64,000 nucleotides of DNA from CAYOXD01 sp964407825 (GCA_964407825.1 CAYOXD010000002.1:1-64000), one strand, 5' to 3'. Numbered from the stretch's first letter, positions 8,031-16,532 are shown. The notes: generated from the sequence alone by a model not told the origin. Translations and numbers: made by a program.

Positions 8031-9329
8031 ATGAAAATTCTGCTGGTCAACCCGCCCAACTGCGGCAGATCCATACCTGAGGAGCGGTATGGGATCGATA
8101 CGATCAAGATGATTTTTCGGGGGGAACCCCTGGCCCTGGAGGTGATAGCCGGAAACCTGGAGGGCCACGAGGTGCGCATCTGTGACCTCAAGGCCGAGCC
8201 GGAGGAGAGCCTCGATCGCTGTCTGGTCCAATGGAAACCGGACGTGGTGGGCCTTACGGCCATGACCTGCGAGGCCAACACCCTGCTCGCTCTGGCCCGG
8301 GACATCAAGGAGCGCTCGGGCGCGATGATTGTGGCCGGCGGCTCCCATGTCTCCTGCGACCCGGATTTTTTCAACAATGAGAGCATTGACTATCTGGTGG
8401 TGGGCATCGGAAAACTCAGCTTCAGGCTGTTGATTGACGCCCTGGCCCTAGGCGCGCCGGGGCAGGGCATCGACGGTGTGGTCAAGACCGATCCGTCCGG
8501 CCCCTTGCCCCTGATCCCTCGGGCCTTTTCCTCTGCGGACCTGGTGGATGCGGCCGCCCCGCGCTATGACCTGGTGGAAAAGAACCGGGACCGGTACGTC
8601 ATGAGCGGGGTGGGCGGAAAGATGGGATTTGTGGTCTCGGCCTATGGCTGCACCCACCGGTGTTCCTTTTGCGCCGTTCCCAACATGACCGGGGGGCGGT
8701 ACCTGTCCCACAGCGTGGCGGCCGTGATCCGGGACATGCGGCTGCTGGCGTCCTTGCCCCTGATCCGCCTGGTGGACGCCAACACCTTCGGCAATATCCG
8801 TCTGGCGGAGGAATTGGCCGAGGCCCTGGCCGCATCGGGCCTGGAGCAGCGGATCGTAGCCGATGTGCGCGCGGATACGGTGGTGAGCCATCCCGATCTT
8901 TTCAGACGATGGAAGGCGGCCGGACTGGCCACGGTGGTCATCGGCTTCGAGGAGGTGAGCGACCGCCGGCTCGAGGAATATCACAAGAGATCGCGGGTGG
9001 AGACCCATGTGGCCGCCCTGGCCATACTGAAGGACCTGGGCATCCGGGTGATCGGAGATTTCATCGTGTCCCCGGACTACGGGGACGAGGACTTCGAGGC
9101 CCTTGTGGATTTCGTGAAATCAAACCCCATCGACCTGCCGCTGCCGGCCGTTTTAACCCCCATCCCCGGAACACCCCTTTACAAACAGGTCCGAGACAGG
9201 ATAACGATACACGATTTGGACTATTACACGTTTACCAACGCCGTGCTCCCCACCCGGATGGCGGAGCGCCGCTTTTACGAAACCTATGCAGGAATCCTGA
9301 AGGATTTTACCGGACACATAAGGCATTAA
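8031..9329 (+). CDS. B12-binding-domain radical SAM protein
   Basis: A 432-residue enzyme of the cobalamin-dependent radical SAM class (relatives include BchE, HpnP and class B methylases). The N-terminal Rossmann-like B12-binding domain spans about 1-180, with KILLVNPPN at the start and MIVAGGSHVSCDP near 99-111. The radical SAM domain starts with the 4Fe-4S motif C207-x3-C211-x2-C214 (GCTHRCSFC). The classical DxHxxG corrinoid ligand is not evident, so cobalamin may bind base-off by another residue. The gene ends 7 bases before a KAS III gene, so the two are surely coupled. It may methylate, cyclise or otherwise modify an acyl-carrier-bound product; the substrate is unknown. Confidence 0.85.
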   Translation: MKILLVNPPNCGRSIPEERYGIDTIKMIFRGEPLALEVIAGNLEGHEVRICDLKAEPEESLDRCLVQWKPDVVGLTAMTCEANTLLALARDIKERSGAMIVAGGSHVSCDPDFFNNESIDYLVVGIGKLSFRLLIDALALGAPGQGIDGVVKTDPSGPLPLIPRAFSSADLVDAAAPRYDLVEKNRDRYVMSGVGGKMGFVVSAYGCTHRCSFCAVPNMTGGRYLSHSVAAVIRDMRLLASLPLIRLVDANTFGNIRLAEELAEALAASGLEQRIVADVRADTVVSHPDLFRRWKAAGLATVVIGFEEVSDRRLEEYHKRSRVETHVAALAILKDLGIRVIGDFIVSPDYGDEDFEALVDFVKSNPIDLPLPAVLTPIPGTPLYKQVRDRITIHDLDYYTFTNAVLPTRMAERRFYETYAGILKDFTGHIRH

Positions 9330-9336
9330 ACGCAAT

Positions 9337-10491
9337 ATGGATGTTTTTATAAACGACATGGGCACCTTTCTTCCCAACCTGCCGGTTGGAAACGAGGCGA
9401 TCGAGAATGTGCTGGGAAGCATCAACAACAACAATGGCTCATCAAAGATCAAACGAATCGTTCTGAAGAGCAATCAGATCAAGACCCGTTACTATGCCCT
9501 GGACTCGGAGACCGGGCACCTGACCCACACCAACGCCCAGTTGACGGCCCGGGCCATCGAGGGCCTCGCCCCTTACGAGGGGTTTTCGGTTCGGGACATC
9601 CAGTGCCTGGCCTGCGGCACCTCCTCACCGGATATCCTGTTTCCGGGCCACGCCCTCATGGTTTGCGGGGAACTGGGACTGCCGCCCTGCGAGGTGGTCA
9701 CGACTTCGGGCATTTGCCTGGCAGGGATGGGCGCCTTCAAATACGCCTGGATGAACGTGCTCAGCGGCGCGTCGGAAAATGCCGTGGCCACGGGTTCGGA
9801 ACTGGCCTCCTCGCTTCTTCGCGCCCCGTTCATGAAGCCCCTTCACGCGGAGAGCGCCGGCGAAGCCCTGGAGCGGGAGCCGATCCGGGCCTTCGACGCG
9901 GATTTTCTGCGCTGGATGCTCTCGGACGGCGCCGGCGCCGCCTTCCTTTCCAACCGGCCCAACCAGGGGAAGATCAGCCTCCGGGTCGACTGGATCGATA
10001 CCCTAACCTACAGCGGTGAGCTTCCCACCTGCATGTACGGCGGCGGGGTCCAGCAGCCGGACGGGGGCATCGTCGGCTGGCGGGACGGGGAGCGGATTAC
10101 GCCGGCCCAAAGGGCCTACCTCTTTGCCATACGCCAGGACATCCGGCTCCTTGATCAAAATATCGTGAACACCATGGGACGGGCTCTGTCCGCCACCATC
10201 TCGAAACACGGCCTTTCACCGGAAAACATCGACTGGTTTCTGCCCCACTACTCCTCGGCCTATTTTCGGCCCCGGTTTTACGAGGAGATGAAGCGGATCG
10301 GCTTTGAAATCCCCGAAGAAAAATGGTTCACCAACCTCTCGGAGAAGGGCAATACGGGAAGCGCCGCCATCTTCATCATCATCGAGGAGCTGTTTGCCTC
10401 GGGCCGCCTGGAGCCGGGCCAGAAGCTCTTGTGCTTCATTCCAGAAAGCGGCCGGTTTTCCCACTGCTTCATGATGCTGACGGTGGTATAG
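9337..10491 (+). CDS. Beta-ketoacyl-ACP synthase III-like condensing enzyme
   Basis: A 384-residue thiolase-fold protein, longer than housekeeping FabH (about 320). The catalytic triad can be placed: Cys127 in TTSGICLAGMG, His304 in DWFLPHYSSAYF and Asn339 in SEKGNTGSAA. The HYSS sequence replaces FabH's HQAN, as in specialised KAS III enzymes that load or release unusual acyl groups. It follows the radical SAM gene by 7 bases and faces a dedicated ACP gene on the other strand (10514-10771). Likely role: condensing or acyl-transfer step of a secondary lipid or polyketide-like pathway. The product is not predictable. Confidence 0.87.
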   Translation: MDVFINDMGTFLPNLPVGNEAIENVLGSINNNNGSSKIKRIVLKSNQIKTRYYALDSETGHLTHTNAQLTARAIEGLAPYEGFSVRDIQCLACGTSSPDILFPGHALMVCGELGLPPCEVVTTSGICLAGMGAFKYAWMNVLSGASENAVATGSELASSLLRAPFMKPLHAESAGEALEREPIRAFDADFLRWMLSDGAGAAFLSNRPNQGKISLRVDWIDTLTYSGELPTCMYGGGVQQPDGGIVGWRDGERITPAQRAYLFAIRQDIRLLDQNIVNTMGRALSATISKHGLSPENIDWFLPHYSSAYFRPRFYEEMKRIGFEIPEEKWFTNLSEKGNTGSAAIFIIIEELFASGRLEPGQKLLCFIPESGRFSHCFMMLTVV

Positions 10492-10513
10492 AGGGAATTG
10501 CGAGCCGGTTGGA

Positions 10514-10771
10514 TCAGGCCGCGGCCTTCCGCTCTTCGATGAAGGCCGCCAGGCTGTTGATGGATTCAAGGGCGATCCGCCCTTCGTTCATATTTTTGAT
10601 CTCGATACCGAAGTGCCGATTCACCTGGTAGACCATCTCCACGGAATCGATGGAGTCAAGACCGAATTTGTCCCCGAAAAGGAGATCGTCATCCAGAATG
10701 TCATCCGGCTGGATATCGGGGAGCTGGAGGCCCTCCACGATCATTACCTTCAACTTATGCTTCAATGTCAT
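10514..10771 (-). CDS. Specialised acyl carrier protein
   Basis: An 85-residue carrier protein on the strand opposite its neighbours, ending 22 bases from the KAS III stop. The start is the ATG at 10771 (MTLKHKLK); an in-frame extension to 10945 is Arg/Cys/Gly-rich and unlike any ACP, so I exclude it. The phosphopantetheine site is Ser40 in FGLDSIDSVEM, followed by the helix-III region HFGIEIKN. Acidic helix II suits binding to KAS III. Placement suggests it serves the radical SAM/KAS III pathway rather than FAS II. Confidence 0.85.
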   Translation of the reverse strand: MTLKHKLKVMIVEGLQLPDIQPDDILDDDLLFGDKFGLDSIDSVEMVYQVNRHFGIEIKNMNEGRIALESINSLAAFIEERKAAA

Positions 10772-10812
10772 ATGTTTAACAGTCCGATTTCGAAGGGTTT
10801 TATAAACGTTAC

Positions 10813-10944
10813 TGCCTCTGGGCCCCCCTCGGCATGACCCTGCGAAAGAACAGTCTCGTAATATACTGATATTCCCATTCAAGTTCAATGAAAAATCCAC
10901 GGCTGTTCTTGGTGGATGGCATTGAGCACGCGGGCCCAGAGGCA
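10813..10944. repeat. 13-bp inverted repeat in the ACP/ABC divergent region
   Basis: TGCCTCTGGGCCC at 10813-10825 is the exact reverse complement of GGGCCCAGAGGCA at 10932-10944; 106 bases separate the arms. It lies in the 304-base divergent gap (10772-11075) between the minus-strand ACP and the plus-strand ABC ATPase, so it may be a paired operator or the ends of a decayed small mobile element. No clear sigma70 promoter was identified in the gap. Confidence 0.6.
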
Positions 10945-11015
10945 ATTGACAGCCTTCGGCTTTTGGGACAAAATATCTTTCCTGATCAATGGCAAGGCGG
11001 AAAGGATGGGAACGG

Positions 11016-11045
11016 CTCAGGTGGCCCCAGGGGGTTCCGCCTGAG
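11016..11045 (+). promoter_or_regulatory. Leader hairpin upstream of the ABC-2 ATPase
   Basis: CTCAGGTGG (11016-11024) can pair with CCGCCTGAG (11037-11045), one position being G-U or mismatched, over a 12-base loop. The hairpin ends 30 bases before the GTG start of the ABC ATPase and carries no T-tract, so it is a possible translational control element rather than a terminator. Confidence 0.35.
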
Positions 11046-11075
11046 CTCTGTAGCGAAGGGGGATAGGGAGAGGCA

Positions 11076-11840
11076 GTGGATCAAAGCGGTGCTCGGCAAT
11101 CTTCCCTTGTGGTGGAAAACTTGACGAAAACTTACGCCGAAGCGAAGTCGCCCGCCATTTCCAACCTGACCTTTTCCATGGAACCGGGGGAAATTTTCGG
11201 CCTTCTAGGCCCCAACGGTGCAGGGAAAACCACGGCCATCTCCATTCTAAGCGCCGTATTGGGTGCCGATGAGGGCCGGGTAGTCATCTGCGGGGTGGAC
11301 CTTTTCAAAAAGCCCCGGCAGGCAAAACGATGTTTCGGGCTAATTCCCCAGGACATCGCTCTCTACGGCCGGATGAGCGCCCGTGAGAACCTGGCCTATT
11401 TCGGCCGGCTTCAGGGGCTTGGCGGGAAGCACCTCAGGCAGCGCATTGACGAGAGCCTCGAGATGGTGGGGCTTGCAGGAAAGTCCGACCAGCCGGTAAA
11501 GACCTTCTCCGGCGGTATGAAACGTCGGTGCAATCTGGCAGTGGGGATGCTGCATCAACCCCGTCTGCTGTTTCTGGATGAACCCACGGTGGGCATCGAC
11601 GCCCAATCGCGCAACCTGATTCTGGAAAAGCTTTCCCTCCTCAGGGAGCAGGGTGTCAGCATGATCTACACGACCCACTACATGGAGGAGGCGGAATCCC
11701 TCTGCACCCGGGTCGGCATTTTGGACCTGGGCCGGATGATCGTCCAGGGCGCCCCCCGGGACCTGATTATGGCCCACCCCGGATGCGGGACGCTGGGGGA
11801 GCTTTTCCTTGAACTGACCGGGAAACACCTTCGGGACTGA
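11076..11840 (+). CDS. ABC-2 type exporter ATPase
   Basis: A 254-residue ATPase of the DrrA/CcmA-like export group. The GTG start at 11076 is chosen because it leaves a short N-terminus ahead of LVVENLTKTY. Walker A is LLGPNGAGKTT (43-53), the signature is FSGGMKRR, Walker B is LLFLDEPTVGID, and the switch region is MIYTTHYMEEAE. It is followed after one base by its permease (11842). Together they probably export the product of the neighbouring radical SAM/KAS III/ACP genes, or a lipid. Confidence 0.92.
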   Translation: MDQSGARQSSLVVENLTKTYAEAKSPAISNLTFSMEPGEIFGLLGPNGAGKTTAISILSAVLGADEGRVVICGVDLFKKPRQAKRCFGLIPQDIALYGRMSARENLAYFGRLQGLGGKHLRQRIDESLEMVGLAGKSDQPVKTFSGGMKRRCNLAVGMLHQPRLLFLDEPTVGIDAQSRNLILEKLSLLREQGVSMIYTTHYMEEAESLCTRVGILDLGRMIVQGAPRDLIMAHPGCGTLGELFLELTGKHLRD

Positions 11841-11841
11841 T

Positions 11842-13170
11842 ATGAGGGCATTGGCGGCCGCCATATTAAAGGAACTTCTTCTGCTCAGGCGGGATCGGAC
11901 CGGCCTGCTGGTGCTGTTTTTGATGCCGGCGGTGCTGGTGGTGGTCATCTCCCTGGTGCAGAACAACGTATTGAAGACCACCGGCGAGACCGGCATCCAG
12001 TTGCTCCTCATCGACAACGACGGCAAGGCATTGGGCCGCATCATCGAATCGCGCATCCGGAAAACCGGTGCCATCGAAATCGTACGGACCGTCAACGGAA
12101 AGCCCATCGATGAGACATCCGCCAGGGCGCTTCTGTCAAAGGGGCGATACGAGGTCTGCATGGTGATTCCCCGAGGCTTTACCGATGCGGTGACCCGCCG
12201 GGCGGGGGAACAGATAAGGGCGTCCCTGGCCATCGATACCGAAGCCGGGGCGGCAGCGCAGAAGCCGCCCCATGTGGTCCTTTACTTCGATCCCATGGTG
12301 CGTGGGGCTTTTCGATCCGCCATGGAAAATGCCTTGGAGCGGGTCCTTTTGACCATGGAACTTCGCATCAAGGCCCGGGTGATCACCCGCCTGCTCAAAG
12401 AAAAAATAGGCGCCCCCCCCCTGTCGTCCTTCGGTCCCGAGCCATCGATGCCATCTGGAGACGGGGTCTCCGGCATATCCGATGCCTGGGGGAAACAGCG
12501 CCTCATGGATGTCCAAAGCCTGAACGCCGCACCGGGGCAGGCGCTCAAGCTTCCCACGGCGGTTCAGCAAAATGTGCCGGCATGGGCACTTTTCGGGATG
12601 TTCTTTATCGTGATGCCGCTGGGGGGCGCCATCATCCGGGAAAGGCGGGACGGCACCTATGGTCGTCTCCTGACCATGCCCGTTTCACCGGCCGTCCTGC
12701 TTCTGGGGAAGGTGCTGGCCTATGTCCTGGTGTGCCTGGCGCAATTTTTCCTCATCCTGCTGGTGGGAAGGTTTGTGCTGCCCCTGCTCGGCACATCGGT
12801 GCTCCACATGGGCTCGGCTCCCCTGGCGGTGCTGGCGGTGGTGGTTTGCGCGGCCCTGAGCGCCTGCGCCTATGCCATCCTGCTGGGCACGGTGTGCACC
12901 AGCTATGAGCAGGTGTCCATGTTCGGTCCCGTGTCCGTGGTCATCGCGGCCGCCCTCGGGGGGATCATGGTTCCCGTCTACGTCATGCCGAGGGTGATGC
13001 AGGAGATCAGTCGCTACTCCCCCCTCGCCTGGGGGCTAAATGCCCTCACCGACCTTTTCGCCCGGGGGGCGGGGATAGGCCAAGTGTTGCCCGATATTTT
13101 CTATCTCCTTGGCTTTGCGTCCGCCGCCATGATCGCCTGCTGGATGATCTCCCTTTTCTCAAAACGCTGA
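11842..13170 (+). CDS. ABC-2 type exporter permease
   Basis: A 442-residue membrane subunit of the ABC-2 family. One N-terminal membrane helix (about 18-38, LLVLFLMPAVLVVVISLVQ) is followed by a large extracytoplasmic domain (about 40-245). Five or six helices fill the C-terminal half, including PLGGAIIRERRDGTYGRLLTMPV, the cytoplasmic segment just before the helix pair typical of the family. The long external domain matches YhbE/YhfS-type or DrrB-like exporters that handle lipids or polyketides. It is tightly coupled to the ATPase upstream. Confidence 0.9.
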   Translation: MRALAAAILKELLLLRRDRTGLLVLFLMPAVLVVVISLVQNNVLKTTGETGIQLLLIDNDGKALGRIIESRIRKTGAIEIVRTVNGKPIDETSARALLSKGRYEVCMVIPRGFTDAVTRRAGEQIRASLAIDTEAGAAAQKPPHVVLYFDPMVRGAFRSAMENALERVLLTMELRIKARVITRLLKEKIGAPPLSSFGPEPSMPSGDGVSGISDAWGKQRLMDVQSLNAAPGQALKLPTAVQQNVPAWALFGMFFIVMPLGGAIIRERRDGTYGRLLTMPVSPAVLLLGKVLAYVLVCLAQFFLILLVGRFVLPLLGTSVLHMGSAPLAVLAVVVCAALSACAYAILLGTVCTSYEQVSMFGPVSVVIAAALGGIMVPVYVMPRVMQEISRYSPLAWGLNALTDLFARGAGIGQVLPDIFYLLGFASAAMIACWMISLFSKR

Positions 13171-13187
13171 AAACCGAGGGTGATACC

Positions 13188-13700
13188 GTGATCCGGATTC
13201 TGGTCAGCGCCTGTCTCATGGGACAATCGGTACGATACGACGGCCGGGAAAAACGCCTCTACCACCCCCTCATGGATCGCTGGCGAACAGACGGCCGGCT
13301 GGTTCCCTTCTGCCCTGAAACCGGCGGCGGCCTGACCGTGCCCCGGACGCCCGCCGCCATCGTTGGCGGTGACGGGGAGGCGGTCTGGAAGGGAAGGGCG
13401 GCCGTCAGGACCCGTGACGGGATAGACGTCACGGACGCCTTCAAGCGGGGTGCGCTCGCCGCCCTCGCAGTGGCCCGCGAGCAGGGGGCGGCCCTGGCCA
13501 TCTTCACGGAAAAGAGCCCCTCCTGCGGCAGCCACATCATTTCGGACGGGCGATTTTCGCGCGGCGTCCGCCCCGGTCGGGGAGTCGCAGCGGCCCTCCT
13601 GGAGAAAAACGGCATCCGGGTCTTCAACCAGTATCAGCTCGAGCAGGCGGCACGACACCTGGATCTCATTATTTCGCAAAAAAATAATACGTTGATTTAA
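13188..13700 (+). CDS. DUF523 family protein
   Basis: A 170-residue cytoplasmic protein of the DUF523 family. The conserved points are VSACLMGQSVRYDG near the N-terminus, LVPFCPETGGGL near 40, and TEKSPSCGSHII near 108. Conserved Cys residues in these three motifs suggest metal or Fe-S binding; the biochemical role is not established to my knowledge. The start is GTG at 13188, 17 bases after the permease stop. A strong terminator follows at 13711, so it is the last gene of the cluster. Confidence 0.88.
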   Translation: MIRILVSACLMGQSVRYDGREKRLYHPLMDRWRTDGRLVPFCPETGGGLTVPRTPAAIVGGDGEAVWKGRAAVRTRDGIDVTDAFKRGALAALAVAREQGAALAIFTEKSPSCGSHIISDGRFSRGVRPGRGVAAALLEKNGIRVFNQYQLEQAARHLDLIISQKNNTLI

Positions 13701-13710
13701 AAAATAAAAA

Positions 13711-13758
13711 CGAACCGCCAAAGATGCCACATCGGGCCTTTGGGCGAGTTCGCTTTTT
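13711..13758. terminator. Bidirectional rho-independent terminator
   Basis: CGAAC..CCAAAG pairs with CTTTGG..GTTCG (13711-13752). The plus strand continues with CTTTTTC and the minus strand with TTTTTATTTT, so it can stop transcription both ways. It follows the DUF523 stop by 10 bases. The minus-strand T-tract is stronger, which would suit an original ssrA terminator before island insertion. Confidence 0.75.
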
Positions 13759-13765
13759 CAATTGT

Positions 13766-13774
13766 GGTGGAGGG
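13766..13774 (-). other. att-like copy of the ssrA 3' end (distal island boundary)
   Basis: On the minus strand CCTCCACCA is identical to the last nine bases of the ssrA gene at 18196-18204, in the same orientation. It lies directly against a terminator whose T-tract faces minus. The stretch from here to 14150 has no credible gene. It holds AT-rich sequence and a tRNA T-loop-like word near 14000 that does not fold into a tRNA. Confidence 0.45.
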
Positions 13775-14150
13775 GACGCTGACTTACTGCAAACCAGTCT
13801 CCAACCTCGCACGCCTCGTAACTATCCGCTATTAAATAACGAAATTCCGTTCTACAAGATTTCCCGCCAACCGGACCAGAGAAGCCTAATTCTACCTTGA
13901 TTTCCAGTTACCGGACGAGGGTGATGGGTTTGCAAAAAAACCGGATACCTCTTGAAACAAAAAAAAACAATCAAGCCTCTCAGCTTGTTGGACGGCGGTT
14001 CGATTCCCAGAAGCGGAATTTAATTCCCGGCCCGCCACGAGGTAGCTCCGCTCAAAACCCGATACATATGCGTCTGACAGATAAACGGGTGTATAACTCT
14101 TATCGATCCTATCTGACTGATATTAAGGGACATATATCCGTTGCTTGCAC

Positions 14151-15236
14151 TTAATCCGACCAACTGTAAAAGACCTTGAGTCTATTTCCGTGGGAATTCG
14201 GCAGTAGATTATCGTGTTGCAAACGCCCTACAACAATGCCTGGCGCGACTTTAATTTTGCCGGCGAAGGCCTCTATAGGTGCCAGGGATCGACCATCCCA
14301 TGACGAAACAAACCGGCGATATTCAGCAGGCGGGATCAGCTTGTCCCGGGCGAAGACATTGGCTTCTTCCTCTTTTTTATCGTCCAGGCCATTGCCTTCA
14401 ATAAAAATTTCCTTGCGCCCATGTTTGATAATATGGCCCGCTTCATGAAAGAATGTGAACCAGAGATGATCGTTGCTCTTGTAACGCAGACTCAGCTGAA
14501 TGACGGCTCTGTCACCTATCCACCGCGTTGCACCATAAACTCCGGTTTTTGGTAGCTCAGGAATAAATACCACAGCTACGCCGGCGGAAGCGCAAAGTTC
14601 AATCAATCGCTGTTGAAAGACATGAGGTGATTCAACAGTAAGCTCACGAATGATATCGAGAACTTGTTGAAAACGGCTAAGCTTAAATGGAGAACATGGT
14701 CTCTGCCTGGCTTCTATTTCGCCCTTGCGCAACCAGGCGGAAACCGACTCGGCACATGATTCGAAACGTTGCGTCTGGCGATAGGCTACCTGATAATCCT
14801 TCCAAACGGCTGTCCATTGTTCTGGGGAAGCCACTCCGAAAAACTGCAGCACCTCTTTAAGCTGAGACACATTGTCATTTTTTTTTGGAATCCACCCTAG
14901 CTTGATTAGCTGGACTAAAGGTACGTTTTTTAACCAATCCAAATGAGATTGCAGACGCTTTTCTTCAGCAAGTCGAGTGCGGTCCTCCTGAAACTGTCTT
15001 TCCAGATTGTTCCAAAAGTGGGCCGGTCGACCAAGCGAACGTTCCAGCTTCAGGGCGCTCTCCGGGGTAATTGGTGATTTCCCCTTTATAATTTCATTAA
15101 CCGTTTTTTTGGTCAGTCCGGTCCTGGCAGCCAGTTCAGCCTGGGTCATGCCGAAGCCTTCAAGATAATCCTGAAGCACTTCACCGGGTGTAACCAAATA
15201 ATCCGGAACATATTGATTTGACATGGTATCAGCCAT
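14151..15236 (-). CDS. HigA-type antitoxin fused to ImmA/IrrE peptidase domain
   Basis: A 361-residue protein with an XRE helix-turn-helix at about 17-75 (PGEVLQDYLEGFGMTQAELA, then LTKKTVNEIIKGK), of the VapI/HigA type, and a C-terminal zinc peptidase domain. The peptidase has HEAGH at 264-268 and LSLRYKSNDHLWFTFF just before it. Such fusions neutralise a HigB/RelE-type toxin and repress their own promoter. It overlaps the upstream toxin gene by 8 bases on the minus strand. The DNA is visibly more AT-rich than neighbouring housekeeping genes, which suits horizontal transfer. Confidence 0.87.
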   Translation of the reverse strand: MADTMSNQYVPDYLVTPGEVLQDYLEGFGMTQAELAARTGLTKKTVNEIIKGKSPITPESALKLERSLGRPAHFWNNLERQFQEDRTRLAEEKRLQSHLDWLKNVPLVQLIKLGWIPKKNDNVSQLKEVLQFFGVASPEQWTAVWKDYQVAYRQTQRFESCAESVSAWLRKGEIEARQRPCSPFKLSRFQQVLDIIRELTVESPHVFQQRLIELCASAGVAVVFIPELPKTGVYGATRWIGDRAVIQLSLRYKSNDHLWFTFFHEAGHIIKHGRKEIFIEGNGLDDKKEEEANVFARDKLIPPAEYRRFVSSWDGRSLAPIEAFAGKIKVAPGIVVGRLQHDNLLPNSHGNRLKVFYSWSD

Positions 15237-15576
15237 GTGTATCCTCCACTCCCAGTATTTTAATCACGGTTACCTGGGACCAGTCCAGCCCTCTGTCAGC
15301 ACGTTTTGGAATCGGGTCATGATCAGGAACGAAAATAAGACGGTAAGGATAGTCGAGATCAACTGATAATTGGCCAGATCTTTTCCCTTCAGTCAACTCG
15401 TGGCACCGCCCGGGTGGACTTTTAGGCGGCCAGAAATCCATCAAGCTCCGAGCAGCTCTCAGCTCTTGCATGCGTACCCTGATTTTCCTGGCGCGAATCT
15501 TACCGTGAATTTTATCGAGCTGGGCACCTTCGTTAAACGATTTCTCGAGCTTCTTGTTTTTAAACGATATGTCCAT
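15229..15576 (-). CDS. HigB/RelE-family toxin
   Basis: A 115-residue basic protein, probably a ribosome-dependent mRNA interferase. The N-terminal SFKNKKLEKSFNEG and central IRVRMQELRAARSLMDF helices fit the RelE/HigB fold. The core strand LSVDLDYPYRLIFVPDHD and the terminal VTVIKILGVEDTHG follow. Toxin-before-antitoxin order and an 8-base overlap with the HigA-like gene are typical of higBA modules. A palindromic operator precedes it at 15599-15617. Confidence 0.82.
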   Translation of the reverse strand: MDISFKNKKLEKSFNEGAQLDKIHGKIRARKIRVRMQELRAARSLMDFWPPKSPPGRCHELTEGKRSGQLSVDLDYPYRLIFVPDHDPIPKRADRGLDWSQVTVIKILGVEDTHG

Positions 15577-15598
15577 ACGAAATTTAAGTCAAGTTTTT

Positions 15599-15617
15599 AT
15601 TAACCCAATGGGTTAAT
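15599..15617 (-). promoter_or_regulatory. Palindromic operator of the toxin-antitoxin operon
   Basis: ATTAACCCA and TGGGTTAAT form a perfect 19-bp palindrome with one central base, 23 bases upstream of the toxin start and flanked by A/T runs. Position and symmetry fit the binding site of the HigA-like repressor. Confidence 0.65.
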
Positions 15618-15749
15618 TTTTTTGGTTGGCAAAATATGTCCAATACCTAAAACGATGGTTCTCGTCAAAAAAGGGTAAAGGCTTTTCATCCGGAGAGTGT
15701 TTGCATTTATTATGCGGTATCAATGATTCTTTGCCAATGTTTTTTGAAT

Positions 15750-16529
15750 TCACATGACCCCAAGAATCCAGCCCTCGACCTGGGCGACGTGGTATTCGCC
15801 GGGAAGCATCTCCGGCTTGAGAAATTTGCCGAGACTGCCATCAATATCCACCTGCCGCAGCCAGGCGGAGGCCACATAGGCGTCGTGCTGGTCAGGTGTG
15901 CGGCCCTCCCGTGGAGTGCTCTTGCTCCACAGCGACGGGTAGACCTCCACCAGTGCGGACTTGCCCGCAGGAATTTCCCAGCCGTCGAAGGGCCAGAAGT
16001 GAACCCGGTCCTCAAGCTGATTGCGTAGATACCTCAGCCAGGGCAGTCCGGCATGAGTCGATTTGGCCACCGAACCAGGTACATCGAAATGAAAGACCGA
16101 TTTGGCCCCGGCCCGCTCTTCGGTGATCCGCCGCCAGCGGGTATTGCCTGAACGTGCTTCACCGTTGCCACAGGTGCCGTCACGAATAAAATCAACATAG
16201 GTATTGTCCTCATCCGTGGGCCAGTGGCGCTGGAAATCATCCAGAAAGGCCAGCCAGTCCGGTAGCAGGTGATGGACCTCGAAATACCGGAGCGGAAAGG
16301 AAAAGCTATGGTCGATTCCGACAATGGTCGGCACTGCTTCGACCAAACGCTCTGCCAGCCATTGGGCAATACCGCGCCGGGTCCAGTACTTGCGAGGGCT
16401 GGGTGGCGGCGTCACTTCTATCGGCGGGGCTTTCCGGTCGGCCAGGTAAACGCGCAAGCCCTTAAGGCTGGTCGTCGGCGTTTGGGCGCCGGAATAATCT
16501 ATGCCTATGTAGCGGTCAAATAATTGCAA
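15750..16529 (-). CDS. Hypothetical protein, possible RNase H-like fold (DUF429-like)
   Basis: A 259-residue protein beginning YIGIDYSGAQTP (7-18), an actin/RNase H-type beta-hairpin start. IVGIDHSFSFPL (about 69-80) supplies a second acidic strand, and TPDQHDAYVASAWLRQVD (about 215-232) a third. Acidic residues D10, D73 and the late D could form a metal site. This pattern resembles DUF429-type predicted nucleases, but I do not recognise a characterised member. It lies between the toxin-antitoxin pair and the RhuM gene in the island. Confidence 0.7.
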   Translation of the reverse strand: MQLFDRYIGIDYSGAQTPTTSLKGLRVYLADRKAPPIEVTPPPSPRKYWTRRGIAQWLAERLVEAVPTIVGIDHSFSFPLRYFEVHHLLPDWLAFLDDFQRHWPTDEDNTYVDFIRDGTCGNGEARSGNTRWRRITEERAGAKSVFHFDVPGSVAKSTHAGLPWLRYLRNQLEDRVHFWPFDGWEIPAGKSALVEVYPSLWSKSTPREGRTPDQHDAYVASAWLRQVDIDGSLGKFLKPEMLPGEYHVAQVEGWILGVM

Positions 16530-16532
16530 ATT

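Noticed and set aside
10772..10945. In-frame extension of the ACP at its N-terminus
   Set aside because: The extension is Arg/Cys/Gly-rich, absent from ACPs, and ACP homology begins at MTLKHKLK.
13981..14040. A tRNA-like T-loop word (GGTTCGATTCCC) and a CCCGCCA end in the gap after 13.76 kb
   Set aside because: No matching T-stem, anticodon arm or acceptor stem could be folded, so it is not called a tRNA gene.
13897..14154. 85-codon plus-strand open frame in the island gap
   Set aside because: It lies in AT-rich DNA without a ribosome site and has no protein-like pattern.
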